From assembly GCA_015501055.1 (NCBI GenBank), contig JADNYV010000024.1:186001-250000 (forward strand): a stretch of DNA of 64,000 nt, read 5' to 3'. The DNA is from Mucidula mucida. Lineage: Eukaryota > Basidiomycota > Agaricomycetes > Agaricales > Physalacriaceae. Every line of letters begins with the position of its first letter. Position 1 is the first letter of the stretch. Below, piece by piece: positions 1 through 11,918 of this stretch. Both the position numbers and the translations under genes were made by a program. The notes beneath the pieces are model-generated. The model saw only the letters and a list, made by a program, of their open reading frames with translations, did no database searches and was not told the origin of the DNA.

Positions 1-850
1 AATAGCTGAAATCGGGCGAGAGGAGGGAAAGATTTCGGAGCGCGGGGAGGTTCCATGTGGCGAGTAGTGAAAATGTATTTGAGCATAGTGATGTTTTTAG
101 TGTTTGTAAGTGGGGCAAATTTAGCGGTTGGACCACGATAGCCGGTGGTGCGAAGGATCGTGAGGGTGATGACGCATGGAAGTTGAGTTCGAGGAACATG
201 AGATTTTCCAAAACAGAAAAGAATGGCATAGATGGTGTGGGCGACGCCTCATACGAGGTCCAGGAAAGACGGCGGAGGTTATTGGGGAGGGATTGGAACA
301 GGTCGTCGGGCGTGCATGTGTCCTCGAGCGGGGTGTTGACGCTAAAGACCGTCAGACGGATGGACCTGTGGTCGCTGTAGATCGCCAAGGACGGCGCCTT
401 GTCGAGAATGATCCGGAGATGCGTAGGGTTGCATTTGTCAAGGACCGTTGTTGTTTCGACATGGAGCCGCCGGAGCCACCGGCCGTACGGCCGAGCGGAT
501 AGTGTCTCCGCCAGCAGCGCAGCGTGCCCCGCCCGACTGACCCAGACGTACTCGTACATGAACTCGAGCGCCCAAGCGTGCCACTGGCGGTTGACGAGGC
601 AGACGGTAGTCTTTTGGCGCATGCTGGCATGATACGCCGCCAGCCGCAGCTGCATCGAATGCGGTGGGTCAAGAAACGACACGGTATGGGTGGTGTCTAG
701 CGGGTCTGGATTAGACAGTGTGGCGTATCGGATAATGAGGATCCAGAGTTCTGACGGTAAACGCGGGGCGTCGCCTGAAAGTAGAGGTATGCCATTTCGG
801 CGGCGCTGTTTCCTGCGGAGGCTACCAAGGAGAGTCGCGAAAGATGGCAT
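1..850 (-). CDS. F-box-like/LRR protein, 3' end cut by window edge
   Basis: A single open frame runs from an ATG at 848-850 to the left edge without a stop. After a basic N-terminus it reads LPSELWILIIRYATLSNPD, an F-box-like helix. About 50 residues later comes CLVNRQWHAWALEFMYEYVW, the usual agaric F-box continuation (VNRxWxxxAxxxLYE). Downstream are leucine-spaced segments such as LPNNLRRLSWTSYE and LPHLQTLKTS, which fit irregular LRRs. F-box proteins bring substrates to SCF ubiquitin ligases through Skp1; the substrate cannot be inferred here. Such genes are highly expanded in Agaricomycetes. No frame break is seen. The C-terminus lies outside the window. Confidence 0.72.
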   Translation of the reverse strand, partial: MPSFATLLGSLRRKQRRRNGIPLLSGDAPRLPSELWILIIRYATLSNPDPLDTTHTVSFLDPPHSMQLRLAAYHASMRQKTTVCLVNRQWHAWALEFMYEYVWVSRAGHAALLAETLSARPYGRWLRRLHVETTTVLDKCNPTHLRIILDKAPSLAIYSDHRSIRLTVFSVNTPLEDTCTPDDLFQSLPNNLRRLSWTSYEASPTPSMPFFSVLENLMFLELNFHASSPSRSFAPPAIVVQPLNLPHLQTLKTSLCSNTFSLLATWNLPALRNLSLLSPDFSY

Positions 851-2525
851 TTTCCTGGAGAGAGTGGTAAGCACAGCCGCAGCGCTGACGAGGCAAATGA
901 CAGCGTACGGTAAAGAGTGCTTGGAATGCATTTTGATAGAGGTCACCTTCGGGGTCGGCTATAAGGTCGCTTCTGTGCGGGCCTCGGTCAGCCAAAGGGT
1001 GCTTTTCCCCCATCGAATCAGAGAACGTACGTTAACGAGTGTCGGTCGGGCTTTTTTCGTGGGTATTGTGGTCGCAGGAATGGTAGGATCCTGCAATAAA
1101 ACGATGAGCACGCAGCAGTTTTTGGCGACGACGAGCAACTCACCCAAATGGCGCAGATGAAAGAGGTTCGCAGGTGGTCGTCGCTGCGCTGTTCAAGAGC
1201 TGAGCTAGCTGCCCACGATGTGGTAAGAAAGAAACCGTAAGTCAGCTGTTCCCATCAAATTCCCGGCTTAAGTGGTTCAATTTCAAAGTATTCCGCCGGT
1301 CACTCGTCGTCCCTTCACTTTGTTCCACTCAGTATTCGCCTGCATGGAGATATACCTTCTCTTCTTCGTTGATCCCACAATTAAAAAACATTCCATGTCC
1401 TCACCACCTACACAGTCAATCCCAGATTGGGTCCGTTACAGCTTGTCAGCCTTCAATCTTCTGTCAGTTTAGCTGTCAATGCGCCCTGGTATCATTCCGG
1501 CCCAGGGAGCATCGAATGTGAGACTTTCTACGCTCACGAGAACAGCGCTGCCTGCTCGGAGCCGCAGGGATGAACGATATGCATCCGCTTCTTGAATAAT
1601 CCTGTGGCGTTGTCTGCTCTCTTCAGGAATGTTCTACCTGTCCCGAGTCATTGATCCCTACCAGCCGCTGCTCAATTCACTCGCTTGTTTTACTGATGTC
1701 GGCATACCATACACTTCAGTTGCGTGCAATCCATCGGTGGCAGTAACTCTCAGTTTCTTCCCAATCTCTGAAGTGAGAGCTCTGCTGTGGAAGAAGACTT
1801 AGCTCGAGCCTGGAATATTCGAAACACGAGGCCATCCATATTTAAACTAAGTAAGGCTTCCAAGTTTACGAAAAACACAGCTTATCACATCCCATGGCCA
1901 CTTGACACGACTGCTGTTCCGTACCGCTCTTCCACTACACAGGTGCAAGGTTTTCTTCAACAAGAATGTTCACTTCGCGTATATTCGGCTCAAGGTATGC
2001 TCAGCAGTTGCCTCATTCCATATTTCTCGAAACACCTATTACATACCGATCCTCCCTTAACTCTAGCCCAATGCCCCGAATGTCAAAGCTTCGAGGATAC
2101 AAAGATCATCCTCGGCCAGAGAGTCATATAAAACTATAACTCTGACACAGTCCAGCCTTCAAGTTCTAGAACCTCCCGGAGTCCACCGACCCTTGCCTCC
2201 ACAACACTGCTCGACTTCTTGCTAATATCACAAAGAATTCTCGCCTGTATGAACAAACACCCGCCTATTCTCCGTCCGCTCTAGGTGCTCGCGGAAACAC
2301 CTCCACTACACAAATGGGACATTGACTTCAACCCTTCAATTATGCGTAGATCACCGTCAAGCCATCGGGCAGTAACTCTCAGTTGAAGTTATTCGCATCG
2401 TGTCATCGAGTCTAACTGAAAGCGATACACCTGGCGCATAAGGCCAACTAGCAACATTGTTCACACCGTCTACATATTCCACTGATACCGATGCGCATTT
2501 ATAGTACAACCTTTTCGCAAGTTCC
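851..2525. other. Region with no supported gene
   Basis: Only short frames with no recognisable domain or consistent splice sites are present. A 15-base string (cagtaactctcagtt) occurs at about 1741 and again at about 2371, which hints at an old duplication. The right part may be the decayed 3' portion of the FHA-domain relic that follows, but no motif proves this. Confidence 0.35.
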
Positions 2526-3400
2526 CTACACAATCTCAACCTTCGCCACAACAGCCTTATACTCCCCTCGCACCGTCGGCGGGCCTTCAAGATATACACC
2601 GAGGCGCTATTACCAACGAAGCATCATCACAAAACATCCCAAAAGTCAACCTCGAAATCTGCTGACCACTATGTCTCCATCCTTAAACCTCAAGCGCCGG
2701 TAACCTTGATGTACGTTCCATTCAACGACTCTAGGTCCTTGAGGTAGACCTGCCCAATAACGACATCAGCCACAGACTCGCACGATATGAGACACTGAGC
2801 TTGCCATCATCTCCCAAGAAACCTCTGCGTGTGTGTCGCTCAACACACTTGCGTCTTGGAAAAAACCATTTTCCGCGGCACAAGTTCACCATGTTCACGG
2901 CCAACACTTTGGCTCTGAGACGTCCAAAGCCTTGGTAGGTGGTAGATGTCAGCGTAACGGCGCTACCCGCAATAGATACCCGGACATCCACAGTTTAACT
3001 CCGTTACCAGTCTCTCTTCCAAGGCTGACAACATTAGCTTTATGCTTGTTGTATGCGGACAAACCTTACGAGCGTGGCGCCACTCTTACTACAACTGGCG
3101 CGTCGACCTTGATCCGTTGAGGAAGGTGCCATTGGTATGAGCCAAGGTCTTTAATGTAAACCTGTGTAATAAACGTGAGCATTATCAACATAACAACTGA
3201 GGCTCGCAACCTTTGATTTCTCTCCGACGAACAATTCAGCGTGGCGCCGACTAAGCGTTTTCGCTATTGGAAGAATCCATTCTTTCAGTGCAACGACATT
3301 ATCGTAATTGCGCCCTAGCGTCAACGAAGGTGACGCTCGGTGAGACGAAGTGACTTGGGAGTGTATGGAGCTGTGGGGGTAAGGACAACAGTAATCATGG
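2526..3400 (-). pseudogene. Two tandem remnants of an FHA-domain gene
   Basis: Reading leftwards from about 3400, the first module gives TLGRNYDNVV, then LSRRHAELFVGEKSK. After an apparent intron ending in tacacag it continues VYIKDLGS and, in a shifted frame, NGTFLNG. This is the order of an FHA phosphothreonine-binding domain (GR, SRRHAE, DLGSxNGTFxNG). A second module at about 2880-2526 gives VLSDTHAEVSWE, then VYLKDLESLNGTYIK with an intron at the same place, then RFKDGDIV and EYKAVVAKVEIV before a stop. Both modules need frame repairs, and stops interrupt them. I read this as a tandemly duplicated, decayed gene. The Far9/Far10/Vps64-like fungal FHA group is a possible source, but this is not certain. 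Confidence 0.6.
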
Positions 3401-3659
3401 TAGGATGAAGAACACCTGAAACTCGCAGTGGTTTTAAGTGCGCTCAAGTTATGACTCGGTCTATGCTGTAGCGCCATGTACGTCTAAAGCAAGTTCAACA
3501 ATCAGTGAAGCTCCGACAATGTTGACGTGACTCCGACACCGAAGCGCAGTTCGCATCGTTACATGTATTGTATAGACATACAGTTGGACCTTGAGCCAAG
3601 AGACGAGGAGTCAGATGGCAGAGTATAGTCGTTGGATAATATATGGGACTTACGATATC

Positions 3660-4567
3660 CTAATCCACGTCGTCGACGAGCCCGGATTTCTCAATCACGA
3701 CTTTCTTCTGTGGCCGCCCATTTGAACTCCCAAGGCGTTCAATCTCTTTGACGAGATCCATCCCAGAGATGACTTCGCCAAATACTACATGTTTACCATC
3801 GAGCTGTCATTGATATATTGAGATTGCAGAATAGAGAAAGAGGTACTGGAATTATACCCAAGGTGTAGGAACGGTCGTGATGAAGAATTGAGAGCCTGAA
3901 TAGACGTCAGACTCTGCAACGTTAGAGTGTGTAGCGCGTACCATTCGTATTACGACCAGCATTCGCCATGGAAAGTAACCCCGGTCGCGTATGTTTGAAT
4001 TTGAACGTCTCGTCTAAAGAACGCGTCAGACATTGCCAATAACCCTGCACATCCATTCGAAACCGCACCAGGAAACTTGTCCCCATATATCGACTTGCCC
4101 CCGTCCCATTATGGTGCGTAAAGTCGCCTCCCTGCAACATGAACTAATACGCGGCCATATTCAGTCTACGAATGCAATCAAACAGCCTGAGAAACGCACC
4201 CCAGGTATTATCCTATGGAACCCAGAGCCCGCATACCCAAACCCATGTTGCCCAGTAGCCAGTTCCCTAAAGTTCTTACTCGTCTTGGGAACATCCTCGT
4301 CGTAGAGCGCGAAGACTAGCCTCCCCGCTGGTCGGGAGTCGATGGATATATCGAACTGTAATTGCAGAGCATTCGCATTCTTGCTCGCGTGTTCAACTTG
4401 GGCAGATAACGCACAAAGACTTTTCCGGGCGGGGAAATGACCGTGTCGAGTGCCGCCGTTGCTTTGGTCGTCGTGGAAGGCGAAGAGAAAAGAGACCACC
4501 CAAGCGCGGCCGCGCACGTCCCGCTAGTTGCTGAGACTGCGTACCGGCGAAAGAGACTTGAGGCCAT
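3660..4567 (-). CDS. Cyclophilin-type peptidyl-prolyl isomerase, mitochondrial-type (one frame break)
   Basis: Six exons can be placed at 4567-4415, 4355-4200, 4143-4069, 4013-3942, 3895-3858 and 3803-3660. The start [16 protein letters not shown] is basic and Ser-rich, like a mitochondrial presequence. The fold follows as [57 protein letters not shown], the SQFFIT strand and [10 protein letters not shown]. It catalyses cis-trans isomerisation of Xaa-Pro bonds. The active-site Arg (FHRIIPG) and the FMLQGGDFT and QFFIT segments are all visible. Two oddities are seen. The run of five C at 4098-4102 is one base short for the conserved [12 protein letters not shown]. The motif usually read AGPNTNGS is AGRNTNGS here. 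An upstream in-frame ATG at about 4609 is possible but less likely. Confidence 0.85.
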
Positions 4568-4773
4568 GATTTTGGGTGGTAAGAGTATGAGAGAGGAAAT
4601 GTAAGACACTCACGTCGCGTCGCCGAGTTCATATTTGTAAACAACTCCCGGCGCCATATTGAAGTTGAATATTTTCATTCGTATGATAGAAAAAGCAATC
4701 GTAAAGTAGGACATTAGCATAAGGGAAAGCTCAATAATGAGAGCACCAAGAAACACAGATTCATGGTCAAAAG

Positions 4774-7143
4774 TCACCACAACTTGGGGACAGGACCCGA
4801 AATAAAATCAACACACAACTTCCACTGCCCATTCGGCCGCGCAGACAACTCCATCCCAAAAAACCTCCGATGCCCACCCATAACGTCCGACCGTAAAAAC
4901 AAGGCCCCCTCCTGCGGCGCCGTCCCCAGCGTATGCCTATACCGCGACTCCAGCGCGCCTTCATAATATCCACATTCGCTGGCGTCTGCTTCAACCACTC
5001 CAGCTCGTTCGCCGTCAACGGCTCATGCAAATAATGATAGAGATGCACCAAAATTGCCCCACCTTGATGCTCTCAAACGGCGAATCAAGTATACACGGCC
5101 GGTGCGCGAACAGGAATCGCATAATCGGATGCGTCGACGTGAACTGCACGAGTCGCGGCGTGTTGGGCGGAAGACATCTGCGTCCCAGTCGGGCTCGACA
5201 TTCCCAAAGGGGACATGTCGTGTAAAAAGCGCGCGGTGTCCTCTGGACGATGTACAATATCCCATTGCAGGGAAGGCGTAGACACATACCCATTCGTATC
5301 GTGCGGACGGGGGTTATAGTACTGCTTCAACTGATAGTGCAGCTCCTGCGGAACAGGCCTATGGAAGAGGAGGCAAAGGGACTGGTGTGTTCAAGGTCGA
5401 CGCTGGGATGACAGCAGGAGTGTTCTCGAAGAACATTACAGGAGGAGTATGTCCTACATTTGGAAACGCTGGCCAGCCCGGATAAGGTGTATTCACACCA
5501 GGAATGACAGGTGCGTTATTGCGGAATGGGGGTGGCGTATTACTGGGAAAGACAGGCGGTTCGCTTGGGACAAAGCCGCCATGGTCGGGGACGAAAGGCG
5601 GAGTACTCGGGTAGACAGGTGGCGTATGGGGAAACTGGGCGCTGGCCCAAGGACTGAAAGCGAAAACGGGAGGCATGTCACCAGCCACAGTCGGGAACTG
5701 AGGCGCAGGTAGAATATCATTTGGACGAGTTCGAGTAAGGGGATCACTTGGTGGCGTGACCTCGACGGTCGGTTCATCGACCACGCCATCAAGTGGAGGT
5801 ATAAACGCTGGGGGCTCATCGGGACCAGCAGGGAAAAGATGAATGCCAGCCTTCCCGGACCCGGCGTCGGTGGTCTGCGATAGCGTGGCCGTTGGGGAGG
5901 ATCCTCTGGACGAGGCGCCTCTTCCCTTCGGCGCTCTTCTTCTCTTCGACACTCTCGGCGTTGTCTGGTGTCTCGAGCACGAGCAGATTCGTAGCCCGAG
6001 TCCGAGTCAGAAGGAGACAATGGGCTCTCGTCGGATGGAATGTTTGCCTGTGGCGTTGCATTTTGAGACGTATCGACGCGGATGCCACGATGCTGCGTCG
6101 GACGGGGAACTGAATGTGTAGAATGTCGCGAGCCACCAGTTGTAGGTCTATGCGAAGCATGATCGTTAGCAGACGAGGAACGTGTAGACGACGTGTGACT
6201 ACTTGTCGTCCGAGACGACGTAGAGCCCTGACTTGGTGAGACCACTGCTGGTAAATGCGAAGACCGCCGAGGCATCGAGGTGGAAGGGGGAGGATGTGGA
6301 GGAGAAAATGAAGCACCGGATGAACGTGAAGAGCGATGAGAATGTGAACTATTTCGAGAAGAACTTCCATGCGACCCATGTTCACTGACAGGTGACGAGC
6401 GCATTGAATTGGGCCGAGAGTTTAACTGGCTCCTTCCTGATGTCGAACCTTGGTTCGGCACAGCCTGTACATTTTGAAGAGATGTAGAATGTTGCGATGA
6501 ACGCGAAGAATTACGGGAGCCTCTGTGCGATCCGTGAACGCTGGCAGCGGGCGAAGTATGCTCTACAGGGCTCCGTCGCGGTGTTTGAGAACCTGAGGCG
6601 GAACCACTGTGGCGAGGAGGAAGCATTACGGGAGGTGGCGACACGTGGGAGACAGGCTCCTGTTCTAGTTCAGTAACTTCTGGAATCGGTTCTGGAGGTG
6701 GTGGCGACCTATGGGATGTCGAGGAGCGAGATGAAGGCGGCTGAGTAAACCGCGTCGTGTTTTCTGGAAGACTTGTAGGCACTGGCGGGGAACCCAACTC
6801 TATGACCGGTATCGGCGGTGACGGTGAACGCTGATACCTCGATGAACGAGGGGGTGTCGGACCTCGGTGCGAGACTGATGCACCATTGTCATTAGAATGG
6901 GATGAACCTGGTTGTTGTTAGTTTTTTTTTAGTCAAGACTTAAGAATGAGGCTGACCTGATGATCTTGAAGACCGACGCGACATTGCCCTTGAGCTGGAT
7001 GCAGCCGATGAGGAGATACTCGGAGTAAGTGTACGTATAGACGATGAGGCAGGCGAGCTCGCAATCGACGGAGGTACAATGCAGGGAGATGGAGGGATTG
7101 AGGACGGCCGTTCCATCGATAATCCCGGGCCCGCGCGCGGCAT
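4774..7143 (-). CDS. Ser/Pro-rich protein with C-terminal DUF6699 domain (several frame breaks)
   Basis: The ATG at 7141-7143 starts a Ser/Pro-rich disordered N-terminus (MPRAGPGLSMERPSS). After an intron at 6956-6908 follow roughly 300 residues of Ser/His/Arg/Pro and a charged patch (RREEERRREEAPRPE). Next is a proline-rich linker with FIPPLDG. The C-terminal domain reads QWDIVHRPEDTARF, then TPRLVQFTSTHPIMRF, LVHLYHYLHEPLTANELEWL and FFGMELSA. That order matches DUF6699, a domain of unknown function common in mushroom genomes. Joining the parts needs one-base repairs near 4958, 5058, 5168 and 5855. The step near 5365 may be a 43-nt intron ending in ttccatag. The gene may be intact but badly sequenced, or a recent pseudogene. 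Confidence 0.68.
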
Positions 7144-7887
7144 CGGACTTTTATACGACTGTGACAAAAGTGAAGAGATCAGCGAGATCTGTTTGATCTG
7201 TTAAGAGAACAAACCTTGTTGTTCTTCGCGGACAACGACGGGGCGAGACGACGACAAGAACAAGAACCAATAAGCGGGCAACATCATATAGTGCCCTTGT
7301 GCTCTAAATAGTGGCGTTGGCGGACTTTGTGCTATTCTTGCAGCGCTAAGAAGAGCACCTCGAGTAATCCGCCGCGTTGTATAATGGTAATGACACTTGA
7401 GGACGTCAGGCTTTAACGAAGGAGCAAAGGAGAACAGCGGAGATCAGGCTCGAAAGTAATCAGATTAGGCGTAGTCTCCCACGACCTCGGGTTACACGAC
7501 TGCATACTTACGTACGCGTGCAGTCAAAGGTAAAAAGCTTAACGGTACGTAAGAGAGCGAGAGAACAAGAATGAACAGTCTGGCTAGTGACCGAAGGTCG
7601 AGCTTAGTGCACATTGGATGGGCGAACGTCCGTACAAATCCTACAAAACACCAGACGACGCAAAGCTAGAACGATAGACATACGTACATGCTTTCAACAC
7701 GCGTCAGGCGGCATTAGGCATTACAAGTCAGAACGACCACCTGCCCACGCACATGCACAATCTAGAGCCGATCCAATCCAAAAGGACAAGGCGTACTTTG
7801 CCGTGCTTCGCTGCAATCCAGTCGTCGAATATTGCACGGCGTGTCGTCGAAGAATGGTGGTGACGGTCGATACTTCGAGATTCTCAG
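7144..7887. other. Intergenic region with no supported gene
   Basis: This lies upstream of the DUF6699 gene and downstream of the next minus-strand coding region. I see only short frames without domains or a coherent splice pattern, and no tRNA-like arms. Confidence 0.4.
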
Positions 7888-8200
7888 TTACAGCACGTTG
7901 ACGCCAGAAGGAATGTTGACCATATTGAAAGCGCGCTTGAGACAAGCTCCTAGGATCGTCGCTGACACGAGGCCCTCGTTGGGATCAGGATAAGCCTTGT
8001 AAGGTGCCTGGAGGCGCATATCATAGTGAAGAAGTCTGTCGGCAGAGGGCCCTCAGTTGGTAGTAGATGTGAGAGGCTCCAGCAGGGAACTAGAAATATA
8101 AGCGAAAATGATCCATCGTTTGAAACCATAAGGAGCCGACATAGACGACTTCAAAGGTGCTCAGTAATCGTCGCTGATAAAGCTCATAGTCCCGACGCGT
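7888..8200 (-). CDS. Unrecognised conserved-looking coding exons (3' part of a multi-exon gene)
   Basis: The last exon reads HYDMRLQAPYKAYPDPNEG followed by LVSATILGACLKRAFNMVN and ends SGVNVL before TAA at 7888-7890. Just upstream is PAGASHIYYQLRAL, and before that YELYQRRLLSTFEVVY. The latter two are separated by a plausible intron ending in atatttctag. One base must be skipped between YQLRAL and the last exon. Composition and splice signals look coding, but I do not recognise the family. Exons further up (to about 9000, including a frame at 8683-9033 with CFLCQDQ near its end) may belong to the same gene; this is a guess. Confidence 0.4.
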
Positions 8201-9283
8201 CTAGATTGCCATGCATTCGTGTGGTAGAGGAATACCATGAGTCAAATGCGTGATTCCTGACAGGGAACAATTAGCCCTGTAGCTTGAGTCGCGCAGCAAG
8301 AAACAGCTGGACAAATGACAAGCTACGAGGTCTACGTGGCCGCGCTGTGTTTCTTGAAGAGTTGGACGGCAAAGCGGAATATTGTTTTAATTACGCGAAG
8401 GAGATTTTCTTGCGACTCCACACGGCAACCCTTGTACACGTCTCAGAGGAAGCCACTACCAGGAAAGAAACTGAAGATATGACGAGACTTAGAGAAGCGT
8501 TGAACAGGATGAGGACATGAGGGATGTGAGCAAGAGGTAAACCGCTTTGTCAGCCCATCGGAGTTAGACTTCGCGTCGTCAGTCCATGCTTGTTTCCCAC
8601 TTTCATCATCAATAGCACCGTCGTCAACTCGATTCCCTAAAATTCACGAAACTCTGGCGGCCGTCCAAACGCTTAACCGGAATCAATTTGTCTCCGTTGC
8701 GAAGCGCTGATCTTGGCAGAGAAAGCATTTGAGCCCAGCCATCCCATTTGCATCGGAACTGGTATTCTGACTGTGGCAGATGGCCTCCAAATTTTCTTGG
8801 AAGGGCTTGGTTGAGGCGGGACTGGAAGGTTGCTCAAGCCAAGTACTCAGTGTTTCCAATTCTTGGCTTACGTTAGCCAAGAATCCACGACTCAGTATCG
8901 ACGAGGAACCAACAAAATGTGCGAGTATCTCTGATGGACAAGGAAAGCCTTGCCTCGTCATCTGAACGCTTCCGCGGCCTCGCAATGTCATCGTGTGCTT
9001 ACTATTGCGCACTTTACAACCTACTGGATGCACAATGCATCTCGTTGTCTGTTGAGGGACGCGTCATCTTTGTCTGCTCTCTTTCCGGAGCCAGGCAAGT
9101 TCACAAACTAATACGATAGAACCTCACGTAGCTACAAAACGGACCCGCTCCCCATGGGGCGCCTACCTCACGCGGGCGCAAGGTGGAGTGATTGCGAATT
9201 GAATGCTTGGCGCGAGAAGACACTGTGATGGTATAAAATCTCGAATAAACGGAAAACCTCACGACGCATCCACGGACCAAAAG
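8201..9283. other. Region with possible further exons of the preceding gene; otherwise empty
   Basis: A minus-strand frame at about 8683-9018 reads MTRQGFPCPSEILAHFVG and later LETLSTWLEQPSSPAS. Another stretch at about 8345-8420 reads ENLLRVIKTIFRFAVQLFKK. They could be exons, but I cannot link them with convincing splice sites. The sequence right of about 9040 should hold the promoter of the sugar transporter that starts at 9284. Confidence 0.3.
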
Positions 9284-11610
9284 ATGTCGGAGAAGAGCGA
9301 TGTGGACCACGCCGAACGGGCAGATCCTCATGTCAGCCTCTCAAACAATGTGAACGCGAGGTTGGTGTCTTTTTTACTTGTGGTGGAATGATATCTCTGA
9401 GGCCGACATTAATAGGATTCAGAACCCTCTACATGGGATTCCTCAAGACGTTCTAATGTCCCAAGTGGAACAGTTTACGAAAGAAAAAGGTTTCGAAGAG
9501 CATGTCGACATCTTCAAGAAAGGCGCTATCATCGCTCAAAACCCTTCCAAGTTCGAGGAACTCCCGCTCTTGGAGGAAGAAGATCGTCAAATTCTTCGTA
9601 ACGAAATCACTCGTATGTGGTTCTTGCAACTTACAGTTTTTCTCCCTTAACTCTAATTCTTGTCGTTGAACAGACAAGTGGCGTCAACCTCGAGACCTCT
9701 ATCTCACCGTGGTCATCTGCTCCCTCTCTGCCGCTGTCCAAGGATGGGACCAGACAGGTTCCAATGGCGCCAATCTCAGTTTCCCGAGAGAGTTCGGAAT
9801 ACCGACAGACGAAGGGGAGCCGAACTACGTCGAGAACGAATGGCTGTGGGAGTGATCAACGCGGGCCCGTACATCGCTTGCGCTTTGGTAGGCTGTTGGC
9901 TCACGGACCCACTCAACAACTATTTCGGGCGCAGAGGAACCATCTTCTTCTGCGGTATATTTTGCACGGTTACGGTTATCGGGAGCGGCCTCTGCCAACG
10001 TGGCAGCAGCTGTTTGTGAGTAACCGCTTGCTAGGGTGTGTATCGATTCCAAGTTTAGTCCTATAGGTGTGCCGCCTCCTTCTCGGATTGGGAATGGGAC
10101 CAAAGGCTAGTACAACGCCTGTATATGCCGCGGAAAATACACCTGCACTTATACGCGGTGGTCTTGTTATGTCTTGGCAGATGTGGGTAAGTGCCCGCTT
10201 CTTTCCTCCCGGTATGATGTGGCTGACGATACCCGACATAGACGGCCTTCGGTATCTTCCTGGGTTTCTGCGCCAATCTCGCTCTGTACAAGGTCGGAGA
10301 TATCGCGTGGCGGCTTCAGCTCGGAAGCGCCTTCTTGCCCGCTGTGCCTTTGGTCATTGGCATCTATTTCTGTCCAGGTCAGATGGTGGTTCGTCTGCAC
10401 AGCAAAAAATCGCGCTGATTGGGATGATGGACAGAGTCGCCGCGATGGTACATGAAAAAGGGTCGATACCAGCAGGCGTTCAAGTCTTTCTTGCGTCTGC
10501 GTAATACACCGCTTCAGGCCGCTCGTGACCTTTACTACGTCCACCGCCAGCTCCAGGAGGAGTATGAGGTGATCAAGGGAGCACCTACCTCAGCCGAGCC
10601 GTCGAGCTGTTCACTATTCCTCGGGTCCGACGCGCTACTTTAGCTAGCTTCGTGGTGATGATTGCGCAGCAAATGTGTGGTATTAACATCATCGCGTTCT
10701 ACTCCTCCACTGTATTCGTGCGTGCTGGGTATTCCCAAGGCCAAGCCCTGTGGGCCAGTTTCGGCTTCGGTTTGGTCAACTGGTTATTCGCGTTCCCAGC
10801 TGTGTGGGTATGTCTGCGTCTTATTTATTTTTGAGTGTACAGTCGCTGAGAAAACTGGAAACAGACGATCGATACGTTCGGACGCCGGAACCTTCTGTTG
10901 TTCACGTTCCCGAATATGGCCTGGACGTTGCTTGCGGCAGGATTCTGTTTTTGGATCCCTGAGGACAGTTCAGCACGCGTTCCGTGTATAGCACTGTTTA
11001 TTTTCATATTTGCCGGTCAGTCCCCGTAACTGCTGTGCGTATGTAGTGATTGAATACCTTTGCAGCTTCTATCTCCGGGAGAAGGTCCTGTGCCATTTAC
11101 ATACAGTGCCGAAGTGTTCCCGCTGACGCATCGAGAAATGGGTATGAGTTGGGCAGTCGCAACGTGTCTAGGATGGGCTGCAGTCCTTGGAATCACCTTC
11201 CCGCGGATGTTGACGGCGCTAACTGAAGTCGGCGGTAGGTGTCCAATAAGCAAACTCGGGAACTACCGGACTAATCGCCTATTCTAGCATTTGCATTTTA
11301 CGCCGGATTGAATATTGTGGCGCTAATCATGATCTTTTTCTTGATGCCGGAAACGAAGCAAAGGACGCTGGAGGAGCTCGACTACGTGTTCGCCGTTCCG
11401 ACGTGGAAGCATGCCAAGTACCAGGGAACTGTGTTCGCACCGTGGTGGTTCCGGAAATGGGTTCTGCGGAAGGACGAGGTACGTGAGATACTGATAGCAA
11501 ATCACCAGTAAGGTCACGCTGACCATTCCGTCATGTAGCCCTTGGAACCGTTGTACCACCTGGAAGAGGTCGAAAGTATCACAGTATACGAGAAGGGAGT
11601 GGGACACTGA
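9284..11610 (+). CDS. MFS sugar transporter (sugar porter family) with several one-base frame breaks
   Basis: From the ATG at 9284 a hydrophilic N-terminus precedes the first membrane span. The family marks are clear: [28 protein letters not shown] after the second span, the ESPRW segment ([15 protein letters not shown]) after span 6, [14 protein letters not shown] in span 7, and [16 protein letters not shown] plus [15 protein letters not shown] after the last span. These define a plasma-membrane sugar/H+ symporter of the sugar porter family. Introns end in gttgaacag, cctatag, gacatag, ggacag, ggaaacag and tttgcag. The frame is broken by losses of one base near 9847, 9997 and 10577 and two near 11068-11073. 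Otherwise the protein is complete, so either the assembly is wrong here or the copy is freshly dead. The substrate cannot be told. Confidence 0.8.
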
Positions 11611-11918
11611 TGAGGGTGCGAAACCTTCAATCATGCCAATTGATGCCAATACGCATGTGTATTTGAGTATTATCACTTTCAAAGCAATGTCATTGTATGA
11701 GGATGTTCTACGTTCCAATGTAAGAGGTATAAAAAATAGCGAAAGTAAATAGGCCGAGCAAGGCGAGTTCGTCGATGTAAATATAAGTTACAGCTATATG
11801 CTACAATGTCCCACAAACCATTGATCACTGAAATAATTTTTCGAATCTTCGTATGCAAGACTGAGGCTGATAGTCTGCGAGCAATGAATAATTGACTGAG
11901 CAGTAATAACGCGTCAGA
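11611..11918. other. Convergent intergenic spacer
   Basis: This AT-rich spacer lies between the ends of the sugar transporter (plus) and the mannosyltransferase (minus). It should hold both 3' ends. No gene is seen. Confidence 0.5.

Noticed and set aside
2526..3400. RIP-like mutation as the cause of FHA gene decay
   Set aside because: There is no marked C-to-T or G-to-A bias or AT enrichment; the damage is mostly frame loss.
9284..11610. Alternative introns to bypass each frame break in the sugar transporter
   Set aside because: No donor/acceptor pair near 9847, 9997 or 10577 restores the conserved motifs; adding one base does.
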